Below, in pieces: positions 24,510 to 33,697 of a stretch of DNA of 46,790 nt. A model generated the notes under the pieces. That model saw only the letters and a program-made list of their open reading frames with translations. It was not told where the DNA came from and searched no databases. Within the stretch, counting starts at the first letter, position 1. The number at the start of each line of letters is the position of its first letter. The stretch lies in IMG/VR virus record IMGVR_UViG_3300029268_000033, positions 1 through 46,790 of that record; one strand, written 5' to 3'. The DNA comes from a virus. The position numbers and the translations under genes are program-made.

Positions 24510-25916
24510 ATGTCAGATCGTTTAGATCCATTATTTATTGAAAAGGTTGTATTGAAATCCCTTTTTGTAAAGGATCATGTTAGGGAGAGGATAATTCCTT
24601 TCCTTAACACAAATATCTTTCATTCTGTTGAAGCTAAAATAATTGTAAAGCATATTTTGCAGTTTAGAGCCAAATATAATAATTTTCCAACTGTAAGTGA
24701 AATTCAATTAGAAATTGAGGACGATAAATATAATTCGTTTTTATCTGATTGTGTTAAACTTGACACTACTGAGTATACAGATGAACACCTGCTTGATAGA
24801 ACAGAAGATTTTATTAAGCAGAGTTTATTATTTAATGTGTTCTCAGAAGCTGTTGATAATGTGGATAATGGCAAGCTTAAAGAAATAGAAGATATTCCTG
24901 ACAAATTAAGGGAAATTGTTAGTTTCAGCTTTAATACTCAGATAGGATTAGATTTATTTAGTGAAGATGGTGAAGAATCAATGTTTAACCATCTTCATGA
25001 TGAAGATAAGGTTATACCAACAAATATACCTTATTTTAATGCTGCTGTAAAGGGTGGATTTCATGAAAAAGCTCTAACGCTTTTCTTAGCAGCAACAAAC
25101 GTTGGTAAAACTTTAATTATGTGTTCTATGGCAAGTGATGCATTACTGCAAAATAAAAAGGTTTTGTATGTTACACTTGAAATGGAAAAGCATATGATAG
25201 GTGAGAGAATACTTGCTAATTTATTTGATGTTAGTCTTAATGATCTCCCATTAATGACAAGAGAAAAGTTTAAACTTAAATTTGAAAAAATTAGACAACA
25301 CATTAAACAAAATCTAATTATTCAAGAATATCCTACAAAATCTATAAATGCTAACCATCTTAGAACTTTAGTTAAAGATCTGGGTATTAAAAAGGGGTTC
25401 AAACCAGATATTCTATTCATTGATTATATTGGACTAATGGTTCCTATTCATATTCGTAAAGAGGAAAACAGTTATACAGAGCAAAAAAGAATATCTGAAG
25501 AAGTTAGAGGTGTAGCTGGAGAGTTAGGACCTGCAACAGTTTCTGGAGTTCAAACAAACAGAGATGGTGCTGAATCATCTGATATTGATTTGACTAATAT
25601 TGCTGACTCATTTGGAACAGCAGCAACAGCTGACTTAATTATCGCAGTCACTCAATCTGATGAAATGAGAGAGGCTGGTAAATTCTTATGGATAATATTA
25701 AAAAGTAGATATGGTAGAAACAAGATTAAATTCAAAGTTTGTGTAGATTATCCTAAGATGAGAATAACTGCAGATGAAGAAGAAGTTGAAAAAATGAATC
25801 GAAATGAAGCTCCAAGAGCGACAAGAATAGTTGATGATGCAAGTGTAGTAGCTTTGAAAACTATGTCTAATAGTAGAGCTACCTCTCGTATCGAAAAGAA
25901 AATACAATTTAATTAA
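24510..25916 (+). CDS. 41: Replicative DNA helicase gp41 (DnaB-like)
   Basis: A 468-residue hexameric helicase, matching T4 gp41 (475). An N-terminal helical domain (1-150) is followed by the RecA-like motor: Walker A LAATNVGKT (193-201), a VLYVTLEM strand, Walker B ILFIDYIGLM (about 306-315), and the QTNR/KSRYGRNK motifs that sense nucleotide. It unwinds the fork and carries primase gp61. The loader gp59 lies two genes downstream. Confidence 0.95.
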   Translation: MSDRLDPLFIEKVVLKSLFVKDHVRERIIPFLNTNIFHSVEAKIIVKHILQFRAKYNNFPTVSEIQLEIEDDKYNSFLSDCVKLDTTEYTDEHLLDRTEDFIKQSLLFNVFSEAVDNVDNGKLKEIEDIPDKLREIVSFSFNTQIGLDLFSEDGEESMFNHLHDEDKVIPTNIPYFNAAVKGGFHEKALTLFLAATNVGKTLIMCSMASDALLQNKKVLYVTLEMEKHMIGERILANLFDVSLNDLPLMTREKFKLKFEKIRQHIKQNLIIQEYPTKSINANHLRTLVKDLGIKKGFKPDILFIDYIGLMVPIHIRKEENSYTEQKRISEEVRGVAGELGPATVSGVQTNRDGAESSDIDLTNIADSFGTAATADLIIAVTQSDEMREAGKFLWIILKSRYGRNKIKFKVCVDYPKMRITADEEEVEKMNRNEAPRATRIVDDASVVALKTMSNSRATSRIEKKIQFN

Positions 25917-25927
25917 AGGATCTGTTT

Positions 25928-26278
25928 ATGAGCCCAAATGAAGTATCTGAAAATGAAATTATTGAAAATATAACATCTTATGTGTTTCTTAATGAATTAA
26001 AGAAACGAAATATTGATGTTCAAATATTTTTCAATGACTCAAAAAATATTAAACGGTCTGATGTTGATGATTTAAATGCTGTTATTCAAACATGTAAAAC
26101 TGAATATAATTTACAAATTATGGATTGTGTGTTGTTTCTTGAACGATATATAATCGATATTAAGAAAGCAGTTGAGTTGTTAAACGATAAAAACTATAAA
26201 GAACTTAGACGTGAGCTTGTTACTATGTACAAAATAAAAGATACTAAAAACTCTCTATCCAAATACTTTAAAAAATGA
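25928..26278 (+). CDS. 33: gp33-like late transcription co-activator (probable)
   Basis: A 116-residue helical protein without a recognised fold by motif alone. Placement between gene 41 and genes 59/32 is where marine T4-like phages carry gene 33. The central EYNLQIMDCVLFLERYIID (about 55-73) resembles the FGMSYLEATTAFLEENSIP segment of T4 gp33, and the C-terminus NSLSKYFKK looks like a sliding-clamp binding motif, as expected because gp33 ends in a clamp-binding tail (NTLDFLL in T4). gp33 bridges RNA polymerase and gp45. Identification is inference from place, length and these features. The stop overlaps gene 59 (ATGA). Confidence 0.5.
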   Translation: MSPNEVSENEIIENITSYVFLNELKKRNIDVQIFFNDSKNIKRSDVDDLNAVIQTCKTEYNLQIMDCVLFLERYIIDIKKAVELLNDKNYKELRRELVTMYKIKDTKNSLSKYFKK

Positions 26279-26853
26279 TATATAGTTCTCCACTAATGGT
26301 TTTATCCATTGTGACAAATATTTCAAAAGCTGTTAATAAAAAGAGTACTGATTATAGTACTCTTAATATTTACAAATTATCTCATCAATTTCACTATGAT
26401 AGAAGTCCTGAGTATATAAAGCAAATTTGCAAAAAAATATATAATGATATAGAAAATCATTTCTATAGCTATAGAGATTTAGCCTTATTTATTGCATGTG
26501 ATTTCCTTTATAATCAAAAAAATAGTTGGAAATCTATAGACGTTAAAAACATAAATATAGTTAAAGAAATGTTTACAGAAAGCAGATTTCTAATAGATCA
26601 ACAAACTATCATAGAGATCAATAAAAAAACAGGATTTGAAAAGCTTTCTCAATACTTTCAATTAAATAGTGATGGTATATCTGTTATGTATGATTTAGTA
26701 ATGCATAAGAAGCATTTTATTTCACCATTATTCTATTTAAAGTATGAAAAAATTTCTATACAAAATGACGTTGACTTTATTCCAAGTGAATGTTATATTT
26801 ACTTTATAAAGTTAACGAAACTTATTAAAAACATCTTAACAACAAAAACCTAA
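26275..26853 (+). CDS. 59: Helicase loader gp59
   Basis: A 192-residue, Lys/Ile/Tyr-rich helical protein with the T4 gp59 plan (217 residues): NIYKLSHQF near 31-39, a FYSYRDLALFIACDFLYNQKNSW segment (about 63-85) corresponding to KELALIFISNLVANQDAW, and a C-terminal HFISPLFYLKYEKIS block. gp59 loads gp41 onto gp32-covered forks. It sits directly before gene 32, as in T4. It overlaps the previous gene by four bases. Confidence 0.75.
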   Translation: MIYSSPLMVLSIVTNISKAVNKKSTDYSTLNIYKLSHQFHYDRSPEYIKQICKKIYNDIENHFYSYRDLALFIACDFLYNQKNSWKSIDVKNINIVKEMFTESRFLIDQQTIIEINKKTGFEKLSQYFQLNSDGISVMYDLVMHKKHFISPLFYLKYEKISIQNDVDFIPSECYIYFIKLTKLIKNILTTKT

Positions 26854-26866
26854 TAGGAGGCTTCAA

Positions 26867-27778
26867 ATGGCCACAAGACGTAAAATGAATTGGGACGGTT
26901 TAGCTGACAAACTTGAGAACGCAATGAAGGGTAAGGCTCGTCCAACTGACGAGAGATTCTACCAGCCAAAGTTCGATGAAGAAGGATCTGCACAATCAAT
27001 CGTACGATTTCTTCCATCTCCAGACACTGACATTCCACTTGTAACGATTTATGAGCATAAGTTTAGAGGTGCAGGAGGATTCTATTCTGAAATGTGTCCA
27101 ACGACTATTGGACAGCAGTGTCCTGTTTGTAAGAAAAACTCTGCTATGTGGGATACTGATAAGGATACTGTGCGTACTCGTGCACGTAAACAGAAGTTTG
27201 TTTCAAATATTCTGATTATTAACGATCCAGCTACTCCAGAGAATAATGGTAAAGTGTTTCTTTTCAGATATGATAAGAAGACTTATCAGAAGATCATTGC
27301 TAAGATCAAGCCTAAAAAGGGTGGAATTGAATCACCTTGTAATGTGTTTGATTATGATGAGGGTGCTAACTTTAAACTTATTGGTGAGATGAAGAGTGTA
27401 ACAATTGGTGGAAAAGCTGTAGTGTTTCCAGATTATACTGGTTCAAGTTTTGCAGAGCCAACTGCACTTAAAGCTGCAGAAGCAGATGCAGCTGACAAGC
27501 AGTTGTTTCCTCTTGCACCATTTCATGATGCTAATCTCTTCAAATCTCAGTCTGAACTTGAGGAGATTCTTGATCGTGTTATTGGAGAACAGAAATCTAC
27601 TGCATTTGTAGCTCCTAAGCGTAATAGTATGACTGATTTCTCTGCAAATATGGATAACACAGCAGATGAAACACCATCTCAGACATCTAATGAACCCATA
27701 ACAGATGATGCTATGGAATTTGCAGATACAGATGATGATTTTATCGCTAAGTTGAAAAACCGCAAAGTAAAGAAGTAA
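26867..27778 (+). CDS. 32: Single-stranded DNA binding protein gp32
   Basis: A 303-residue protein (T4 gp32 301). The N-terminal basic segment MATRRKMNWDGL is the cooperativity B-domain. The core has a zinc-binding cluster within CPTTIGQQCPVCKKN (about 78-92) and OB-fold strands with NILIINDP and FLFRYDKKTYQKI. The C-terminus is acidic (DDAMEFADTDDDF), the usual region for protein partners. GGAGG precedes the ATG and codon use is less AT-biased than in neighbours, consistent with high expression. A terminator follows. Confidence 0.95.
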   Translation: MATRRKMNWDGLADKLENAMKGKARPTDERFYQPKFDEEGSAQSIVRFLPSPDTDIPLVTIYEHKFRGAGGFYSEMCPTTIGQQCPVCKKNSAMWDTDKDTVRTRARKQKFVSNILIINDPATPENNGKVFLFRYDKKTYQKIIAKIKPKKGGIESPCNVFDYDEGANFKLIGEMKSVTIGGKAVVFPDYTGSSFAEPTALKAAEADAADKQLFPLAPFHDANLFKSQSELEEILDRVIGEQKSTAFVAPKRNSMTDFSANMDNTADETPSQTSNEPITDDAMEFADTDDDFIAKLKNRKVKK

Positions 27779-27800
27779 ACAAACACATCGGTCTTATTTG

Positions 27801-27828
27801 AGGGCAGCGAAAGCTGCCCTACTTTTAT
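27801..27828 (+). terminator. Rho-independent terminator after gene 32
   Basis: An 8 bp stem AGGGCAGC / GCTGCCCT closed by a GAAA tetraloop, followed by ACTTTTATT. It ends the highly expressed gene 32 message. It stops only two bases before the primase ATG at 27830. Confidence 0.85.
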
Positions 27829-27829
27829 T

Positions 27830-28840
27830 ATGAAATTAAATTTAAATAATCACCAATTAGTTTTAGATAAATATTTACGTGTTATTCTAAACACGTATTT
27901 TAACAACTCTACTCCGACTGCAGCTGGATATAATTTTAGATGTAATATTTGTAATGATTCTAAAAAAAGTAAAAAGAAAAAAAGAGGATGGATTTTAAAG
28001 AACAAAAGTCCATGGATGTTTTACTGTTTTAATTGTGGAGCAAGTATTCCTGCTACAAAATGGGTTAAATCCTATTTTCCTGACATTTTTAGAGATTTTT
28101 TAAAAGAAGTTTTAATAATAAGTAGATCAACAGACTCAGAATATGAAGTCCAGAAACCTGTTGTTGAAATTGTTCAAGAAGAAATAAAACCTGTCGTCGT
28201 ATTAGATAAAACTGATATATTTGTACCTATATTAAAATGTAAAAACGTTGATTACTTTAATAGAGCTGTGCAAATGTGCAGAAATAGAAATATTTCAGAC
28301 CATATTTGGCATAGATGGTTCATTGCTGTTGAAGGTAGATATAAAGGACGTTTAATAATACCGTTTTACAATGATGAAAATCAAATATACTATTTTCAAG
28401 CAAGAACTCTGTTTAATTCAGATAACAAATATTTAAATATGCTTGAGAATCGTGAAGAAGCTATATACAACTATTATGGTGTAAATAATGATAAACCAGT
28501 AATTGTATTAGAGGGTATAATAGACTCGCTTTTTATTGAAAATGGTGTAGCTGTATTAGGTACTAAGTGGCCAGAAGAATTACAGCAAAAGCTTGACAAG
28601 TTCAATGATTTATATTTTCTACTTGATGATGATAAAGCTGGAAAAGAGAGATCAAAAGAATTGTTGATGATGGGGTATAAAGTATTTATGTGGAAGAAGT
28701 TTATGAAGTGTATTAAACTTCCCAAGCGTGAAAAATGGGATATAAATGATATTTGTTTATATCTGAATAAAAACGGTTTTACTTTTAATGAATTGAAAGA
28801 GTTTTTTACAAACTCAATGGTTCAAGGAGTGTGGTTATGA
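27830..28840 (+). CDS. 61: DNA primase gp61
   Basis: A 336-residue primase (T4 gp61 342). The N-terminal zinc ribbon has CNIC (about 38-41) and CFNC (about 64-67). The Toprim domain has VIVLEGIIDS (about 223-232) and FLLDDDKAGKERS (about 262-274). It makes RNA primers with gp41 at the fork. The ATG follows directly after the gene 32 terminator and has no visible ribosome binding site, unlike nearly every other gene here. Confidence 0.92.
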   Translation: MKLNLNNHQLVLDKYLRVILNTYFNNSTPTAAGYNFRCNICNDSKKSKKKKRGWILKNKSPWMFYCFNCGASIPATKWVKSYFPDIFRDFLKEVLIISRSTDSEYEVQKPVVEIVQEEIKPVVVLDKTDIFVPILKCKNVDYFNRAVQMCRNRNISDHIWHRWFIAVEGRYKGRLIIPFYNDENQIYYFQARTLFNSDNKYLNMLENREEAIYNYYGVNNDKPVIVLEGIIDSLFIENGVAVLGTKWPEELQQKLDKFNDLYFLLDDDKAGKERSKELLMMGYKVFMWKKFMKCIKLPKREKWDINDICLYLNKNGFTFNELKEFFTNSMVQGVWL

Positions 28841-29532
28841 TAATTGCCGGAATAGATAGTTCTTATGCAAGTCCTGCTGTTGTATGGGCTGAACTTGATA
28901 ATAAAACACTTGATGTAATTTGGAAAAAATATATCGGCTTTACATCTGTTAAAAAGTTTACTTCTGAAGATGTATATTGTTATGAGAAGAGTAAGCAAGA
29001 GTCTGACAAAGATAATATTATAAGCCGATATGTTATGTTTGTTAGTGTAATATCAGAAGCTTTGAAAATGGATAATGAAGAAATAAATTATGTTAGCTTT
29101 GAAGATTATGCTTTTGGCGCTCCTGGTCAGTTAACCAAGCTTGCTGAAACAGTAGGATCTATTAAAGTGTTATTTTATAATCATGGTTCTAATTTAAGAT
29201 TATATGAAATTGGAAATATTAAGAGGTTTGCTACTGGTATAGGAAATGCTGATAAATTTATGATGGAAGATTCCTATGAGAAAATACCAACCAATGAAAA
29301 ATTTGATCTAAGACACCTTCCACTTGTTAAGGATAAGAAGACTGGAAACCCTAAAGATAATATTGTTGATGCTTACTTTATAATGAAGTTTCTTCAAACT
29401 GAACTGAAAATTAGAAAAGGAATAATATCTTTACAGGATTTACCAGAACACCAAATAAAATGCTTTAACTTAGTAACCAAAGCTAACCCTCTAAATCTAC
29501 CTGTACGTCCTTTTATTCACAAGGAAATTTAA
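28837..29532 (+). CDS. RuvC-like Holliday junction resolvase
   Basis: A 231-residue RNase H-fold nuclease when started at ATG 28837, which has AAGGAG seven bases upstream; the in-frame GTG at 28831 is too close to that site. Motifs are IAGIDSSYASPAVVW (catalytic Asp7), YVSFEDYAFGAPGQL (acidic Glu) and NIVDAYFIMKF (terminal Asp). Similar RuvC-like genes occur in many T4-superfamily phages lacking endonuclease VII (gp49). It would resolve branched DNA before packaging. It overlaps gene 61 by four bases. Confidence 0.8.
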   Translation: MIIAGIDSSYASPAVVWAELDNKTLDVIWKKYIGFTSVKKFTSEDVYCYEKSKQESDKDNIISRYVMFVSVISEALKMDNEEINYVSFEDYAFGAPGQLTKLAETVGSIKVLFYNHGSNLRLYEIGNIKRFATGIGNADKFMMEDSYEKIPTNEKFDLRHLPLVKDKKTGNPKDNIVDAYFIMKFLQTELKIRKGIISLQDLPEHQIKCFNLVTKANPLNLPVRPFIHKEI

Positions 29533-29533
29533 T

Positions 29534-30457
29534 ATGCAACGTAATACGTTATCTTCGTTCTTTAAGAAAGACCAAGTTGTGTCAAGCAATAGTAACAAAC
29601 TATTATTGATAGATGGACATAATCTTGTATTCAGAACAATATTTGTGGCTGCAGCTGTAGCTAAACGAGATATGCTCACTGACAATGAATTGTATGATTA
29701 TTGGAGATATCTTATGTTGAACAACATATTCAACTTAATAAAAGATTTCAAACCAAGTAGAGTAGTTATGACTATTGATGGCCGTGATAATTGGAGAAAA
29801 GATGTTTATAAGGAGTATAAGGCAAAAAGAAAAGTGGATCGAGATAGTAATATGTCAATCGACTTTAAAACTTTTTGGCCCATTATGGATGAATTCATTT
29901 CATCTTTCACCAATATATTTAAAAATATTATTATTCTACAAATAGATCGATGTGAAGGTGATGATATTATTGCTATTCTTGCTAAACAAGAGATGAAAAA
30001 TGGCGAAGTTGTGATAATAACTTCGGATAAGGATTTCATTCAGCTTTTACAGTATAAGAATATATCTCTATATAATCCGATTAAAAGAAAGCTTGTTAAA
30101 TCAGTTGATCCTAAAAAAGATTTAGAGCTTAAAATTATTTCTGGTGATAAATCTGACGGAGTTCCAGCGATAAAACCTAAATGTGGATTAAAAACTGCGG
30201 AAAAAATGATAAAAAGTGGAATTGATATATACTTACAAAATGAGACGATAAAGTTAAACTATGAGCGCAATAAAAAGCTAATTGATTTTGAATTTATTCC
30301 AACCGATATTCAATCTTTAATTATTAATAATTACCAGAAATATCAAGTTAGCGAAATTGATCGTAAAAAAGTATTTGGTTTTTTGACAAGTTGCAATGTC
30401 TCTAAAATTTTAGAAAATTTTAATCAGTATTCCACTCACTTGAATAATTTGAAATAA
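29534..30457 (+). CDS. rnh: RNase H / 5'-3' flap exonuclease
   Basis: A 307-residue FEN1-family nuclease homologous to T4 RNase H (305 residues), which removes RNA primers. Key acidic motifs are LLLIDGHNLVFR (23-34), MTIDGRDNWRKD, CEGDDIIAILA, IITSDKDFIQLL and the helix-hairpin-helix-type ISGDKSDGVPAI plus GLKTAEKM. The N-terminus MQRNTLSSFFKKDQ resembles a clamp-binding box like the C-terminus of gp43. It lies one base after the resolvase. Confidence 0.92.
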   Translation: MQRNTLSSFFKKDQVVSSNSNKLLLIDGHNLVFRTIFVAAAVAKRDMLTDNELYDYWRYLMLNNIFNLIKDFKPSRVVMTIDGRDNWRKDVYKEYKAKRKVDRDSNMSIDFKTFWPIMDEFISSFTNIFKNIIILQIDRCEGDDIIAILAKQEMKNGEVVIITSDKDFIQLLQYKNISLYNPIKRKLVKSVDPKKDLELKIISGDKSDGVPAIKPKCGLKTAEKMIKSGIDIYLQNETIKLNYERNKKLIDFEFIPTDIQSLIINNYQKYQVSEIDRKKVFGFLTSCNVSKILENFNQYSTHLNNLK

Positions 30458-30458
30458 T

Positions 30459-30935
30459 ATGGGATGTTATAAAACATATCACGGTAAATATGATTTGAAA
30501 AGACCTGATAAGTATATAGGTTCACAGGCACCTATATACAGATCATCATGGGAAGCTCAAGCATTTCGTTTTTGTGAAATGAATGCAAATGTGCTAAAAT
30601 GGGGATCTGAAATTATCAAAATACCGTATTGTTGGCCTGATGGATCTGTACACAAATATATTCCAGATCTTTATATTGAAATGTTGGTTGATAAAACTAT
30701 TAAAAGATTTATTGTTGAAATTAAACCTCATGGACAAGGACCTTTTGCTAACAGAGCAGGAGAAGTTAAAATTCCACAGCGTCCAAAAAACAATAATCCT
30801 CGCGCTCTTAAAAGATACATTACAGAGATGATAACTTACAAAAAGAATGAATCAAAGTGGATAGCTGCACAAGCTTATTGCAACGCTAATAATATGCAAT
30901 TTATAATTTTATCAGATGAAGACTTTACTCTTTGA
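30459..30935 (+). CDS. 4: Head completion protein gp4
   Basis: A 158-residue protein (T4 gp4 150). It shows IYRSSWEAQAFRFCEMN (about 26-42), NVLKWGSEIIKIPY (about 44-57), HKYIPDLYIEM and FIVEIKPHGQ followed by AKW-type WIAAQAYCNANNMQFIILSDEDF. The D-x(n)-ExK layout is nuclease-like. gp4 (with gp50/64 in older naming) is needed for the filled head to accept the tail. It is unusual that this head gene lies in the replication block, one base after RNase H. Confidence 0.88.
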   Translation: MGCYKTYHGKYDLKRPDKYIGSQAPIYRSSWEAQAFRFCEMNANVLKWGSEIIKIPYCWPDGSVHKYIPDLYIEMLVDKTIKRFIVEIKPHGQGPFANRAGEVKIPQRPKNNNPRALKRYITEMITYKKNESKWIAAQAYCNANNMQFIILSDEDFTL

Positions 30936-30945
30936 GGATTAATAT

Positions 30946-31134
30946 ATGATATTAACATGTACGAGAATTTTAAAGGCTCCCATTCAGACACTAACAATTA
31001 GTGAAATCAAAGAATCTATTAGGTTCATTAGAACTTGGATAAATTCTGGTAACTATAGGTACGATTTAAGTTTATTGATAAACAGGTTAAAAGATTTAGA
31101 AGAAATACAAGATTTTGGAGGAATAAATGGTTAA
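30946..31134 (+). CDS. Small hypothetical protein
   Basis: A 62-residue protein with a basic N-terminus and a helical C-terminal part ending in GGING. It has GAGGAT upstream, fits exactly between genes 4 and nrdJ, and overlaps nrdJ by eight bases, which supports it being translated. Function is not recognised. Confidence 0.6.
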   Translation: MILTCTRILKAPIQTLTISEIKESIRFIRTWINSGNYRYDLSLLINRLKDLEEIQDFGGING

Positions 31135-33697
31135 AGATTCAATGTTTAAGACACAATTAGCTTTTAATAACTGGAAGAAGAATTATCAATTTGGAAATGA
31201 AACTCCAATTGAAACATTTAAAAGAGTTGCTCATGCTTTAGCTGCAAATGAGAAAAATCCTGCTGAGTGGGAGCAAAGGTTTTTAAACACAATGGTTAAC
31301 TTTGACTCCGAAGGAAATCCAATTGGTCTAAAGTGCACTACTGGTGGAAGAATTACTGCTAATATTGGCACTTCATTTGAAAAAGCCACATTAATGAATT
31401 GTTTTATTAATGGTCCGGTTAAAAATGCTAAAATAAGTTATAAGAGAAGCAATTTTGATAAAAGTGTTGTGTATGATATTAATATTGATACTTTAGATAA
31501 TCCAGACAGTCTTTTTAATATTTTTCTCACTATTTTAGAGCAGAGCAAAACTCTTGCATCTGAAGGTGGGTGGGGAATGGATTTTTCTTGGATACGTCCT
31601 CGAGGAAGTTTCATTAAAGGGACTGGTATTCAGCATCCTGGAGTTGTTTCATATATGCAAATTTTCGATGCTGTTGCTGAATGTATTGTTAAGGGCAATA
31701 ATGATGGGTACTCTGATAAGTTAAAAAATTATGTTGATGTGTTTAGAGAAAATAACAAAGAACAACTTGAAGATATAGAAGTTATTTTAAAAAAGCAGAC
31801 CCGTAAAGGTGCTATGCTATCAGTTCTTCGTTGTGATCACCCAGATATTGAAGAATATGTTAGAGCAAAACAGGAATCTGGCAAATTGACAAAGTTTAAT
31901 ATGTCTGTTGGAATTACAGATGAATTCATGAATGCGGTTATTAATAATCATCTTTTTCCACTGAAGTTTGAAGGCAAAGTTATTAAAATTGTTAGTGCTG
32001 CTAAACTATATGAACTTATCATGAAATCCAATTATAATCGAGGCGAACCAGGAGTTATTTTTCTGGACAATGCTATGAAAAATAATCCAATTGCATATGT
32101 TGGAAAGATAACAGCCGCTAATCCTTGTGGAGAAGTAGTTGGTAATGGAGATTTAACCACAGTTTGTTTACTTGGTTCACCAAATTTAACTCAATATGTT
32201 GGTATTATTGATGGAATTCCTGTATTTAATTGGTCACAATATGAAGAAGATATTAAGGTTTTTACAAGAATGTTGGATAATGTGTGTGATCTAACAACTC
32301 TACCACTACCATCGTATGAACATGCTGTTAAAAACTTTAGACAGTTTGGTATGGGTATTAACGGTCTTGGATCAACTCTTTTAATGTTAAATATTCCATA
32401 TAATTCAGAAGAGGCTCTTGATTTTATCAAAAAAGTCTGCTCCCTTAAAGAAAATTTAACATGGCAAACATCAGCTCTGTTAGCTAAAGAAAAGGGTCAG
32501 TTTCCTGCGTATGATAAGGAAAAGTTTTGTAACACTGAATACTTCCTTTCAGATAGAATTACAGAAGAGACAAAAGAAATGATTAGAATGTATGGAGTTA
32601 GAAATGCTAAGACCACAACAGCTCCACCTCTTGGTAATTCATCTATTACGTGCGATAATTGTTCAAATGGTATTGAGCCTATATTTGATATTGAAGTGGA
32701 AAGAACTATTGTATGCAATAAATGGCCAGAAGGCTTAACAGCAGATAATGTTAAAAATGTTTTAACTGAAAAAAAGCAGAAAGATTATACTGTTTGGCAA
32801 GGTGAGTTCAATGGTCAAAAATATTACTATGAACCACACAATAGAGGATTATGTGAGATTGTGTATATTAGAGATTATGGATACCAATGGATAATTGATA
32901 ATAAGTTGGACCATTCTAAAAGCATTATCACGACAAAGGATCTATCTGTTGATGACCATTTAAATGTACAATCAATTGTGCAGTATTACAATAATCAATC
33001 AACAAGTAAGACCGTTAACCTTCCAAGAAATTATTCTTTTGAAGATTTTGAAAACCTTTATATTAAAGGTTGGAAAAAAGGTTTAATTGGACTTACTTCA
33101 TATCGTGAAGGATCTATGGAGTCGGTGTTAAATACCATTCAAGAAGCCGAAGAAAAGAAAGAAATAATTAAACAGAACCTAAAACTACCAACAACGTTTA
33201 TTAATGGCCCTACAGAAAAGATTAAGCGTGAGGGTGTAAAATTCTACATTCATTTTAGCTATCTTCCTGCAGACAATGAAATGAAATATCCAATTGCTAT
33301 ATGGATAACAACAAATGCGAAGCAAGAAGCGGTTGTTTGTAATAGAGCGTGCAAATCTTTAACAAAATTAGCTCTTGATGTTGGGATATCTGATAAAATA
33401 GTTGAAGACACTTGGGATAAAGCTCTTGGCGATCTATCTTATAATAGACTTGCAAGAATGATATCTCTTTGTTTAAGACACAATATTCCAATTGCTGACA
33501 TTATTGTTACTCTAACAAATATAGAGGGTGACAATGTTTCTACAATTTTAACAGCTGTTAGAAAATTTTTAGGTAGACATGTTAAAAATGGCACAAAAGC
33601 AAAAGGTATAAAGTGTGGATCATGTGGTAGTGATGATATGCGTATGGAGTCTGGATGTTATGTCTGCAAAAGCTGTGGAAGTCAAAAATGCGGTTGA
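31127..33697 (+). CDS. nrdJ: Class II (adenosylcobalamin-dependent) ribonucleotide reductase
   Basis: An 856-residue single-chain reductase producing dNDPs or dNTPs. It has LASEGGWGMDFSWIRPRGS (about 142-160), the active-site NPCGE motif with its Cys (AANPCGEVVG, about 331-340), HPGVVSYMQIFDA, and SNGIEPIFDIEVER. The usual PTGT phosphate loop is replaced by PPLGNSSIT. The C-terminus ends with CGSCG...CYVCKSCGSQKCG, zinc-ribbon or redox cysteines typical of NrdJ. T4 has a class I NrdA/B instead; dependence on B12 points to the host's cobalamin supply. Its stop leads into a promoter. GGAGGAA precedes the ATG. Confidence 0.88.
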   Translation: MVKDSMFKTQLAFNNWKKNYQFGNETPIETFKRVAHALAANEKNPAEWEQRFLNTMVNFDSEGNPIGLKCTTGGRITANIGTSFEKATLMNCFINGPVKNAKISYKRSNFDKSVVYDINIDTLDNPDSLFNIFLTILEQSKTLASEGGWGMDFSWIRPRGSFIKGTGIQHPGVVSYMQIFDAVAECIVKGNNDGYSDKLKNYVDVFRENNKEQLEDIEVILKKQTRKGAMLSVLRCDHPDIEEYVRAKQESGKLTKFNMSVGITDEFMNAVINNHLFPLKFEGKVIKIVSAAKLYELIMKSNYNRGEPGVIFLDNAMKNNPIAYVGKITAANPCGEVVGNGDLTTVCLLGSPNLTQYVGIIDGIPVFNWSQYEEDIKVFTRMLDNVCDLTTLPLPSYEHAVKNFRQFGMGINGLGSTLLMLNIPYNSEEALDFIKKVCSLKENLTWQTSALLAKEKGQFPAYDKEKFCNTEYFLSDRITEETKEMIRMYGVRNAKTTTAPPLGNSSITCDNCSNGIEPIFDIEVERTIVCNKWPEGLTADNVKNVLTEKKQKDYTVWQGEFNGQKYYYEPHNRGLCEIVYIRDYGYQWIIDNKLDHSKSIITTKDLSVDDHLNVQSIVQYYNNQSTSKTVNLPRNYSFEDFENLYIKGWKKGLIGLTSYREGSMESVLNTIQEAEEKKEIIKQNLKLPTTFINGPTEKIKREGVKFYIHFSYLPADNEMKYPIAIWITTNAKQEAVVCNRACKSLTKLALDVGISDKIVEDTWDKALGDLSYNRLARMISLCLRHNIPIADIIVTLTNIEGDNVSTILTAVRKFLGRHVKNGTKAKGIKCGSCGSDDMRMESGCYVCKSCGSQKCG

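Noticed and set aside
31127-33697. Intein or intron in the ribonucleotide reductase gene
   Set aside because: The protein is continuous, of ordinary class II length and lacks the cysteine start, HN end and endonuclease blocks of inteins.
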